Positions 1 through 5,281 of a stretch of DNA of 5,574 nt are shown piece after piece. How positions within the stretch are numbered: position 1 is the first letter of the stretch; every line of letters starts with the position of its first letter. The notes beneath the pieces are model-generated. The model was not told the DNA's origin, searched no databases, and saw nothing but the letters and a program-made list of their open reading frames with translations. The stretch covers positions 1-5,574 of the forward strand of contig JAJYDP010000364.1 in assembly GCA_021777365.1 (NCBI GenBank). Direction: 5' to 3'. Source of the DNA: Chloroflexota bacterium. GTDB lineage: Bacteria; Chloroflexota; Limnocylindria; Limnocylindrales; CSP1-4. A program made the translations under genes and the position numbers.

Positions 1-33
1 CGGCGTGAACATGTCGGCGCTCCTCTCGACTCG

Positions 34-52
34 CCAGCCGTCCACCGGCTGG
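34..52. repeat. 7-bp inverted repeat (hairpin)
   Basis: CCAGCCG (34-40) pairs perfectly with CGGCTGG (46-52) around a 5-base loop. No T-tract follows, so a terminator role is not supported. It may be one element of the structured region before the operon. Confidence 0.4.
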
Positions 53-100
53 TCGCTGGACGTTCGGCCGGCCGGAGGAGAAGTCAAGTACTGCCGATTC

Positions 101-134
101 ACGTCCCCCCGACCCCTTGTGGGGAGGGGGACGT
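101..134. repeat. Strong hairpin upstream of the operon
   Basis: ACGTCCCCC (101-109) pairs perfectly with GGGGGACGT (126-134). Inside it, CCCC (113-116) pairs with GGGG (121-124) around a TTGT loop, with a small internal loop between the two stems. A second short hairpin, GGAG-A-CTCC (135-143), abuts it. There is no T-tract on either side. It could end transcription from an upstream gene in a GC-rich genome, or be part of an origin or a structured RNA. Confidence 0.5.
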
Positions 135-188
135 GGAGACTCCGAGGGAGCTTGAAGGGCGTTTCACAAAGTCTCACTACTCATCAGC

Positions 189-201
189 GCCCCGGAGGGG
201 C
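189..201. repeat. Short GC hairpin
   Basis: GCCCC (189-193) pairs with GGGGC (197-201) around a 3-base loop, directly before the TGAGAGTT repeats. It is short and may be chance in GC-rich DNA. Confidence 0.25.
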
Positions 202-203
202 AC

Positions 204-244
204 TGAGAGTTGAGAGTTTGAGAACGCCCAGGTGAGAGTTCGAG
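204..244 (+). repeat. Three TGAGAGTT direct repeats (iteron-like)
   Basis: TGAGAGTT occurs at 204-211, 211-218 and 233-240. The second and third copies extend to 12-mers, TGAGAGTTTGAG (211-222) and TGAGAGTTCGAG (233-244), which differ at one base and start exactly 22 bp apart, about two helical turns. The motif is relatively A/T-rich for this DNA, and I find no other copy in the window. It could be a protein-binding array for autoregulation, or iterons of a replication origin given the RepA-like gene downstream. Confidence 0.5.
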
Positions 245-296
245 TTTGACGGGCGGCCAGCCGACTCGAGCGACGGCAGGTAGCACAGGCGAGCCG

Positions 297-314
297 CTGT
301 CCAGCGGTGGACAG
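297..314. promoter_or_regulatory. Dyad, possible operator or replication-protein site
   Basis: CTGTCCA (297-303) and TGGACAG (308-314) form a perfect 7-bp inverted repeat with a 4-base centre, the layout of a site for a dimeric DNA-binding protein. The arms share only the TGTCCA part of the DnaA box consensus, so calling them DnaA boxes would overreach. Confidence 0.35.
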
Positions 315-398
315 GCGCGGCCAGGAGCCGGCGGCAGAGGTGACCGACGCTCGGCGGCGCCCCCCGACGGGCCGAATGCGGGTGTTTTGGGCGCATTG

Positions 399-413
399 CT
401 TGACAAGCCGCGA
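399..413 (+). repeat. 15-mer shared with 2138-2152, copy 1
   Basis: CTTGACAAGCCGCGA occurs 63 bases before the start of gene 1 and recurs with one mismatch at 2138-2152, near the start of the paralogous gene 2. It includes the TTGACA element. It could be a binding site or a remnant of the duplication that made the two genes. Confidence 0.4.
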
Positions 414-428
414 CCCTTGGCCTTCATC
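400..428 (+). promoter_or_regulatory. Possible promoter of the four-gene operon
   Basis: TTGACA (400-405) matches the sigma-70 family -35 consensus perfectly. The hexamer 17 bases downstream, TTCATC (423-428), is a poor -10, which lowers confidence. Transcription would start near 435, giving a leader of about 40 bases to the ATG at 477. Confidence 0.3.
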
Positions 429-476
429 CGTCCAGCAGCCCACAGGACCCGCCGCTGGCGGATACGGAGAACCGCG

Positions 477-2069
477 ATGACCGCACCCACCTCCCCTGCA
501 CCCGACTACCGAACGCAGCTCGAGCAGTCCCTGGTGAGCATCGTGCTGTGGAGTGGCGCCGACTGGGAGCGCGCCGCCCGCTCGATCGGCCCCGAGGACA
601 TCGCCGATTCGCGGTTGCGCGTGATCTTCGAGGTCGTGGGCCAGCTGGTGGCGCGCGGCAGCACGGACCTCGATCCGGCGACCGTGGCCCTCGAGCTGGA
701 CCGCCTGAACCGCCTGGAGGACGCCGGCGGCAGCCGGTTCGTCGCCGAGGTGGCCACCACGAACCCGGATCCGCGTCGTCTCGACCAACGCTGCACCGAG
801 CTGCGGGCAGAGATCGCCCGCGCACGGCTGGCGGAGCAGGCCCAGACCCTGGCTCGACGGCTCGGCGACCGGGCGACGGGGCTGCCCGGGGCCATCGACA
901 CGCTCGATGCGATGCGCTCGGCGGTCGAGTCGGCGGCCCAGCCGGCGGGCAGCCGCCTGCCGGTGACCACCCTGGCCGAGATCATGACCACGACTCCTGA
1001 CCCCATGCCCTGGCTCATCCCCAGCCTGCTGCCGAAGCAGGGGGTGGTCGTGCTGGGCGGCAAGCAGAAGCAGGGCAAGACGATGCTGGCGCAACAGCTG
1101 GCCCTGTGCGTGGCCGGCTTTCGGGAGGTGCTGGGGCGCGAGGTGGCCACCCCGGGCCCGGTGGTGTTCGTGGGCCTGGAGGGTTCCCACGACAGTTTCC
1201 TCAAGCGCATCCAGCAGCAGGTCGCGGCCCTCGAGATCGCGCCCGATGCGCCCTTCTATCTCATCACCCGGCCGAAGCGCGAGCTGCTGACCATCGGCAG
1301 CGACCTGTGGCGCGACCTCGAAGCCCTGTGCGCCGCGATCAACCCGGTCCTGGTGGTGATCGATCCCCTGGCCTGGATCAGCAACAGCCCCGAATCCGAC
1401 AACGACGAGATGGCCCGCAAGGTCATGCTGCCCCTGCAGCAGTTCGCCGTCCGGCACGACACCCTGGTGCTGGTCATCCACCACCTCTCGAAGCCCACGG
1501 GCGATGCGAAGCACCAGGCTCCCGACCCCGGGGAGTTCGTCGGGATCATCGCCGACAAGTTCCGGGGCGCGACGGCGATCACCGCCGGCACCGACGGCAA
1601 CCTGGTGCTCGAGCTGCTGAAGGACGCCCAGACGCTGCGCTTGTACGGCGAGTTCCGGGACGCCCCGACCCAGACGCTCTACCTGCGCCGCGACCCGACC
1701 ACGCTGGTCTATGAACCGACCTCCATACCGAGCGAACAGGTCAAGGAGTCGTTCCAGACCCAGAAGACCGGGATCCCTCAGCTCCTGAGCTGGCTCGTCG
1801 CCAATCAACCCGCGGACAGCGCCGAGGGCGTGATGATCCAGCCCATCGCGGCCGGGCTCGGGATCGCCTGGGGCACCACCAAGCGGCTGCTCGACGAGGC
1901 GGGCCGCGCGGGCCAGGTGGTGCGCACCAAGGTCGGCAGTCGCTACTGCTACCGGCTCGCCCCCGGGGTCCCGCTGCCGTCCCCGTCGGCGGTTGCCGGC
2001 ACACCGTCGATCACGACCCGCATGGACCGTCCGCTGTTCGACGACGAGCGCGAGGAGCTGTTCGGATGA
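477..2069 (+). CDS. DnaB-N domain / RepA-like (AAA_25-type) ATPase with C-terminal winged helix
   Basis: This 530-residue protein looks like a replicative-helicase or helicase-loader type ATPase acting on DNA in the cytoplasm. Residues about 12-130 match the N-terminal domain of DnaB helicases: LEQSLVSIVL, then GPEDIADSRLRVIFE, then a Leu/Glu-rich helix and EDAGGSRFVAEVA. Residues about 165-415 are a RecA-like core of the plasmid RepA/AAA_25 type. It has Walker A GKQKQGKT (195-202), a conserved-looking Glu after strand 2 (VGLEGS), Walker B LVVID (Asp296), VIHHLSK (333-339) and FRGATAI (362-368). Residues about 430-495 resemble a winged helix. The ATG at 477 is chosen because GGAGA lies 6 bases upstream and the DnaB-N homology starts just after it; the frame is open back to 246, but that stretch looks non-coding. 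The stop overlaps the next start (ATGA). DnaB-N in DnaB contacts primase; whether this protein unwinds DNA, loads a helicase or regulates is not shown by sequence. Confidence 0.88.
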   Translation: MTAPTSPAPDYRTQLEQSLVSIVLWSGADWERAARSIGPEDIADSRLRVIFEVVGQLVARGSTDLDPATVALELDRLNRLEDAGGSRFVAEVATTNPDPRRLDQRCTELRAEIARARLAEQAQTLARRLGDRATGLPGAIDTLDAMRSAVESAAQPAGSRLPVTTLAEIMTTTPDPMPWLIPSLLPKQGVVVLGGKQKQGKTMLAQQLALCVAGFREVLGREVATPGPVVFVGLEGSHDSFLKRIQQQVAALEIAPDAPFYLITRPKRELLTIGSDLWRDLEALCAAINPVLVVIDPLAWISNSPESDNDEMARKVMLPLQQFAVRHDTLVLVIHHLSKPTGDAKHQAPDPGEFVGIIADKFRGATAITAGTDGNLVLELLKDAQTLRLYGEFRDAPTQTLYLRRDPTTLVYEPTSIPSEQVKESFQTQKTGIPQLLSWLVANQPADSAEGVMIQPIAAGLGIAWGTTKRLLDEAGRAGQVVRTKVGSRYCYRLAPGVPLPSPSAVAGTPSITTRMDRPLFDDEREELFG

Positions 2070-3466
2070 AGGCTCGCACCGTCGCCGTTCGTCAGTCCGG
2101 GCCACTCGAGGGCCTGGCGCCTTGCATGCGCCGAACACTTGACCAGCCGCGAGATCGGCCCGGAGATCACACCATGCCTGATGAGCTTGCCACCATGCCA
2201 CGTCTCCGTCCGGTCGGTTCTGGCGCCTCGCCCGCGGCCGTGACGGACCCCGCCGGCCTCCCGGGCCGGCCGGAAGGGCACGGCGACGCCGGGATCTCGT
2301 CGATCGCGCGGGCCTGGACGAACTGGCCGATCGCCGCCCTGCTGCCACACCGGGGCGTGGTCGTCCTCGCGGGTCCGCCTCGGGCGAGCAAGAAGATGCT
2401 CGCCTTGCAGATCGCCCTCTCGGTCGCCGACGCGTCGCCCACGGCAGATGGGTCCGCCGGCTGCGCCGGTCCCGTGCTCTTCGTCGAGACGGAACACTCG
2501 GCCAGCGGCCTGCGCGGTCGCCTGGCGAAGCTGCTGCCCGCCCTGGGCATCGAAACCCCGCGGCACCCGGTGCAGTTCGTCCTGCCCGACGCGGCGCATC
2601 TGCTGCGCCCCGGCGGTGCCGGGTGGGCCGAGCTCGACGCGCTGTGCGCGGCCAGCTCACCCGCGCTCGTCGTCTTCGACGCGCTGAGCGCGCTCGTGGC
2701 CGACGCACCCGCGGGCGCCGACCTGCGGACGGTCAGCGAGGCGCTGCGCCGCCTGGCCGTGCGGCACGACTGCCTGGTGCTGGTCGTCCAGGAGCTGGCC
2801 GACCCCGCGACCGACGACGCGGTGAACCGCTCGCGGCGAGCCCGGGACGGCGCGCCGGCAGGCGGTGATCCCGAGCTGTGGCTGACCGTGGCCTCGGTGC
2901 TGGGCAAGTTCGTGCGCCTCACCGCGTCGTCGGTCAGCGGTGAGCAGACCATCTGGCTGGAGCGGGATCCGGAATCGCTGGCGTGCCGGCCGGTGGGTGA
3001 GGCGCTGGTCGCCTCGCGGTTGAGCCTCGTCGGCACCATCGCCGCCCACGGCGTGGCCAGCGGCCGGGTGCGGCCCACCTTCGCGCCGAGCTACGTCCGT
3101 CGCCTCGAACGGTCGCTGCGCCACTTCGCCGCGACCGACAAGCCAGACCTGCTCATCTCGGGGTCGCGGGTGCGGGCGCTCCTCGACGACACCGACGCGA
3201 TGGGCCTCACCCCGGTCACCGATCCCGAATCGCTGGCCCTGCTGGGATCCGCGCTCGGGCTCGACGATCCGGTCTCCCTGGTCCGGCTCGTCTGGGCGGT
3301 CAATCGCTCCAAGGTTCGCACCTACGCCGCCGCCGCCGAGCGGTGGGGCGCGATGGCCCAGGAGGCCCTGCGCCTGATGGGTCGGGGACCGAACGACCCG
3401 ACCACCGAGCCCAGCGCAGCCGGTTCGAGCGGCGCGGCGACGAGCGACGAGAAGGAGACCGTGTGA
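2066..3466 (+). CDS. Degenerate paralogue of the RepA-like ATPase (predicted pseudo-ATPase partner)
   Basis: This 466-residue protein is a diverged copy of the upstream ATPase core without the DnaB-N domain. Matching segments include LLPHRGVVVLAG against LLPKQGVVVLGG, ELDALCAASSPALVVFD against DLEALCAAINPVLVVID, and AVRHDCLVLVVQELADP against AVRHDTLVLVIHHLSKP. Walker A is broken: GPPRASKK (103-110) keeps the Lys, but Ser replaces Gly and Lys replaces Thr. The Walker B Asp (205) remains, while the His-His pair and the FRGATAI motif are gone. ATP hydrolysis is therefore unlikely, though nucleotide binding or a structural role is possible. The C-terminal 130 residues are helical-looking and unrecognised. 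The start at 2066 overlaps the upstream stop (ATGA) and has GAGGAG 8 bases before it. An in-frame ATG at 2174 with GGAGA 7 bases upstream is a serious alternative giving 430 residues, since the first 36 codons have unusually many A/T third positions. Confidence 0.85.
   Translation: MKARTVAVRQSGPLEGLAPCMRRTLDQPRDRPGDHTMPDELATMPRLRPVGSGASPAAVTDPAGLPGRPEGHGDAGISSIARAWTNWPIAALLPHRGVVVLAGPPRASKKMLALQIALSVADASPTADGSAGCAGPVLFVETEHSASGLRGRLAKLLPALGIETPRHPVQFVLPDAAHLLRPGGAGWAELDALCAASSPALVVFDALSALVADAPAGADLRTVSEALRRLAVRHDCLVLVVQELADPATDDAVNRSRRARDGAPAGGDPELWLTVASVLGKFVRLTASSVSGEQTIWLERDPESLACRPVGEALVASRLSLVGTIAAHGVASGRVRPTFAPSYVRRLERSLRHFAATDKPDLLISGSRVRALLDDTDAMGLTPVTDPESLALLGSALGLDDPVSLVRLVWAVNRSKVRTYAAAAERWGAMAQEALRLMGRGPNDPTTEPSAAGSSGAATSDEKETV
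2138..2152 (+). repeat. 15-mer shared with 399-413, copy 2
   Basis: CTTGACCAGCCGCGA differs from the copy before gene 1 at one base. It lies 21 bases before the alternative ATG (2174) of gene 2. In both places the frame of the downstream gene reads a similar peptide (LLDKPRP and TLDQPRD), so the likeness may come either from DNA function or from duplicated sequence. Confidence 0.4.
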
Positions 3467-3708
3467 TGACCACGCCAGGCGGGAGCGACGCGGACATGCA
3501 GCTCGACGGGGATCCCTGCCCCCTGTGCGGCGACCCGCTGCCCGAGATACGGGAGGGTCTCGTCGAGTGCGAGACCTGCGGCTGGGAGGCGTGGCTGCCG
3601 TGGAATCCCTGGCCCTCCCGCCGTTTCGCGGATCGCGCGGAATCGCCCAGCACACCACGCATCGCGTCGGGGTCCGGCCCCGACCAGCCGCGGGAGGATC
3701 TCCAATGA
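3466..3708 (+). CDS. Small zinc-ribbon-like protein (80 aa)
   Basis: This 80-residue protein has two CxxC knuckles, CPLC (Cys18, Cys21) and CETC (Cys35, Cys38), spaced 13 residues apart, which is the pattern of a single zinc ribbon. A Trp-rich segment follows (GWEAWLPWNPWP, about 39-50), then a probably disordered tail rich in Pro, Ser and Arg. Zinc ribbons of this size commonly bind DNA, RNA or protein partners; I do not recognise the family. The ATG shares one base with the upstream stop (TGATG), and AAGGAG lies 8 bases before it. A GTG at 3463 in the same frame is an alternative start. The 3' end overlaps the next gene by 4 bases. Its place in the operon suggests an adaptor or accessory subunit for the two ATPase-like proteins, which is inference from context only. 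Confidence 0.78.
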   Translation: MTTPGGSDADMQLDGDPCPLCGDPLPEIREGLVECETCGWEAWLPWNPWPSRRFADRAESPSTPRIASGSGPDQPREDLQ

Positions 3709-4007
3709 CTGCCCAGATCGCTCGTCGTCCCACGCAGCCCTTCTGGCCCGGACATTCCCTGTTCGCCTATCGACCCGATGGCTCGTTCGCCCGGTGCGGC
3801 ATGTGCGGCGGTCGGCTCGAGCTGCGCTCGACCAGGCCCGCTCTCGAGGAGCGCGACGGCCGGTGGTTCCGGCGCTTCGACTACGACTGTGCCGACCATG
3901 GCGGCTTCGCCGGGCAGAGCTTCTACGAGAGTGCCTCGCCTGCCGAAGCGGCCGAGGGTGAGGGGTACAAGGCGGCCGAGGCGGCGTCTCTGCGGCGCGC
4001 GGCCTGA
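3705..4007 (+). CDS. Small zinc-site protein (100 aa), last gene of the operon
   Basis: This 100-residue protein carries CGMCGG (Cys31, Cys34) and, 27 residues later, DCADHGG (Cys62, His65), consistent with one CxxC...CxxH zinc site on a small beta-rich fold (RWFRRFDYDC). The N-terminus has aromatic residues (PFWPGHSLFAY), and the C-terminal 25 residues form an Ala/Glu-rich helix. I do not recognise the family. The start is fixed by the ATGA overlap with the upstream stop and by GGGAGG 7 bases before the ATG. The frame is open further upstream, but only as a shadow of gene 3. It lies in the same transcription unit as the preceding genes and is likely translated by coupling. It is not an obvious duplicate of the gene 3 product, because the second half-site differs (CxxH with longer spacing). 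Confidence 0.77.
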   Translation: MTAQIARRPTQPFWPGHSLFAYRPDGSFARCGMCGGRLELRSTRPALEERDGRWFRRFDYDCADHGGFAGQSFYESASPAEAAEGEGYKAAEAASLRRAA

Positions 4008-4035
4008 GCAGCACCTGCCCGCGCGGATCGATGGT

Positions 4036-4049
4036 CGCCCGGCCGGGCG
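4036..4049. terminator. Possible GC-rich terminator hairpin after the operon
   Basis: CGCCCGGCCGGGCG is a perfect 14-bp palindrome that begins 29 bases after the last stop codon of the operon. As RNA it would form a 5-bp stem with a 4-base loop. No T-tract follows, so termination is only suggested by position and stability. Confidence 0.3.
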
Positions 4050-4114
4050 GCGTCGCACCCTCGGTCGCGTTGTCTGAACGCACCACTGAACGCTCCGCAC
4101 GCGCGGCGAACCCG

Positions 4115-4144
4115 TTGGCCGGCGCCGGGGTACGCGCATAGCGT
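4115..4144 (+). promoter_or_regulatory. Possible promoter of the exported-protein gene
   Basis: TTGGCC (4115-4120) and TAGCGT (4139-4144), 18 bases apart, resemble the loose -35/-10 pattern of GC-rich bacteria (TTGNCN and TANNNT). Transcription would begin near 4151, leaving a leader that starts at the hairpin 4150-4190. The prediction is weak and rests on position and the -10 likeness. Confidence 0.3.
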
Positions 4145-4152
4145 GTACCCCG
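4126..4152. promoter_or_regulatory. 12-bp hairpin/palindrome, possible operator
   Basis: CGGGGTACGCGC (4126-4137) pairs with GCGTGTACCCCG (4141-4152) around an ATA loop, with 11 Watson-Crick pairs and one G-T. It covers the candidate -10 of the exported-protein gene, so it could be an operator read as double-stranded DNA. As RNA it could instead be a late terminator of the preceding operon. Confidence 0.5.
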
Positions 4153-4190
4153 AAGACCGATCTCGAACCGTCGTGACCGACGGTCTTCGG
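4150..4190 (+). promoter_or_regulatory. Leader with two mutually exclusive hairpins next to the ribosome binding site
   Basis: CCGAAGACCG (4150-4159) pairs perfectly with CGGTCTTCGG (4181-4190). Within the loop, ACCGTCG (4167-4173) pairs with CGACGGT (4178-4184) around TGAC. The two stems share bases 4181-4184, so both cannot be complete at once. The outer stem ends directly before AAGGGAG (4191-4197), the ribosome binding site. The layout would allow control of translation or of message stability, though no ligand-binding domain of a known riboswitch is evident. Confidence 0.45.
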
Positions 4191-4207
4191 AAGGGAGCCT
4201 CGCCTCC

Positions 4208-5281
4208 ATGCTCGCCCACCCACCGGCACGACCCCGACCTGCCATGCGCCGCCTGGCGCGACCTCGACCCATCGGCACCGCGAGCCTCGGGGCGCTCCTG
4301 GCCCTCTCGATGGCCGCCACCATGGCCCCGCGCGTGGCCGCCGACAGCGGTGCCTGCCTGGTCGGTGCGAGCGCGGATTCGACGCACCCGAACACGGTCG
4401 AGGTGATGTTCGCGGGGTGCGCGTACGTCGTCTCTGCCGCGGTGCCGCCCTACACCATCGATCTCGTGGGCCCCGGATACGACCGCCAGCTCTACCAGGG
4501 CGACGGTGCCACCCCGGACACGACGAGCGGCGATGTGACCTGGACCATCGGTGGCCTGCCGGCCGGGACCTACCAGGTCGTCAGCTCGGGGGTCGTCGAC
4601 TTCGACGCCGACGGCAACCCCGTCATCGGGACGGGCTCGCTGTCCATTCGCGTGTTCGGGGCGCAGGGGACGACCCCGACGCCGACCCCGGTTCCTGCCA
4701 CGCCGACGCCCCATCCGACGGCGACGCCGAGCCCGACCCGGACCCCGCCAGCGACAGGGACACCGCAACCGGCAGGGACACCGCAACCGAAACTGGGTGC
4801 GACTGCCATCCCCACGCGGGCGCCGTCCCCCGTCCCCGTCGAGGCCCGCGCCACCGCAGCCGCCGCGCCGCGGCCCACTGCGACCACACGTCCCGTGGCG
4901 ACGCCCCGCGCGCCGACCGCGAGCGTCCCACCCAGCGTGGCGGTGACGACGGCTCCGTCCGCGGCAATCGCAGCGTCGACATCATCGCCGGGCGCGCCGA
5001 GCGGCCCTGCGCTTCCGCCCGCGGGTGCCTCGGCGATGGCTGTCGTCGCGCCGACGCCGGCGGCGTCGCCGCAGGCGTCGCTGGTCGCGGCGGTCGCAGC
5101 GGGCGCGCACGGACCGAGCGACGAGGGAACAGCCGTGCCCGCCGGTATCGCAACGGCGGCGCGGTCCTCGGCCGCATCCGGGGACACGTTGCGGCTCGTG
5201 CTGGTCCTGGTGGGTGGGCTGGTGGCCCTCGCCGGGGCGCTCGGGGCCGTCCGGTCACGCCGACGACGCGTCGTGCGCTGA
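4208..5281 (+). CDS. Exported, membrane-anchored protein with Pro/Thr/Ala-rich stalk
   Basis: This 357-residue protein is predicted to be exported and held at the cell surface. A basic N-terminus is followed by a hydrophobic core (about 22-40) and a plausible signal peptidase site after RVAA (near residue 45). Residues about 46-152 form a compact, probably beta-rich domain with two cysteines (50 and 71) that could pair, and DFDADGNPV (131-139), a DxDxDG loop that may bind calcium. Residues about 155-325 are a low-complexity Thr-Pro then Ala-Pro-Ser linker, likely an extended stalk. A membrane helix (about 327-348) and a basic tail (RSRRRRVVR) end the protein. The start has GGGAG upstream (4193-4197); Met13 at 4244 is an alternative that still leaves a signal peptide. 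No sortase motif lies just before the membrane helix, so anchoring is probably by that helix. Function unknown; adhesion or sensing at the surface would be a guess. It seems to be transcribed from its own promoter. Confidence 0.82.
   Translation: MLAHPPARPRPAMRRLARPRPIGTASLGALLALSMAATMAPRVAADSGACLVGASADSTHPNTVEVMFAGCAYVVSAAVPPYTIDLVGPGYDRQLYQGDGATPDTTSGDVTWTIGGLPAGTYQVVSSGVVDFDADGNPVIGTGSLSIRVFGAQGTTPTPTPVPATPTPHPTATPSPTRTPPATGTPQPAGTPQPKLGATAIPTRAPSPVPVEARATAAAAPRPTATTRPVATPRAPTASVPPSVAVTTAPSAAIAASTSSPGAPSGPALPPAGASAMAVVAPTPAASPQASLVAAVAAGAHGPSDEGTAVPAGIATAARSSAASGDTLRLVLVLVGGLVALAGALGAVRSRRRRVVR
4755..4790 (+). repeat. 18-bp tandem duplication in the stalk region
   Basis: CAGGGACACCGCAACCGG (4755-4772) is followed at once by a copy with one mismatch (4773-4790). 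In frame it encodes two GTPQP units of the Thr-Pro linker. Such in-frame repeats let stalk length change by slippage or recombination. Confidence 0.7.

Larger units (their letters stand above)
1..476. other. Non-coding upstream region of the operon
   Basis: I see no convincing gene in this stretch. Open frames exist on both strands, but they lack good start signals and recognisable protein sequence, and base composition is more A/T-mixed than in the genes. It holds hairpins at 34-52, 101-134, 135-143 and 189-201, TGAGAGTT repeats at 204-240, a dyad at 297-314 and a TTGACA element at 400-405. The 3' end of a gene from outside the window cannot be excluded in the first hundred bases. Confidence 0.6.

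Noticed and set aside
5..235. A 76-codon open frame at the left edge
   Set aside because: The start is a GTG at the window edge, the frame runs through the strong hairpin at 101-134 and the TGAGAGTT repeats, and the peptide resembles nothing I know. The codon use is unlike the real genes.
246..476. N-terminal extension of gene 1 by 77 codons
   Set aside because: The added peptide is low-complexity, the DnaB-N homology begins after the ATG at 477, and that ATG has a well-spaced GGAGA. The upstream DNA contains the dyad and the TTGACA element.
2252..2270. GCCGGCC/GGCCGGC 7-bp hairpin near the start of gene 2
   Set aside because: It is perfect, but it lies within the coding frame and consists wholly of G and C, so chance is likely in this DNA.
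177..2708. An 843-codon open frame on the minus strand opposite genes 1 and 2
   Set aside because: Its protein is an Arg/Gly/His-rich shadow product with no recognisable domain. It lies opposite two genes with clear motifs and spans their junction and non-coding DNA. Long antisense frames are expected when third positions are nearly all G/C.
4598..4624. DFDADGNPV as an EF-hand or dockerin repeat
   Set aside because: Only the DxDxDG part is present, with no second copy and no flanking helices. I mention it as a possible metal loop and do not call a domain.
5012..5026. LPPAG in the exported protein (residues 269-273) as a sortase signal
   Set aside because: It is more than 50 residues before the membrane helix, whereas sortase signals lie directly before it, and the Thr is replaced by Ala. 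A proline-rich stalk easily produces such a match.
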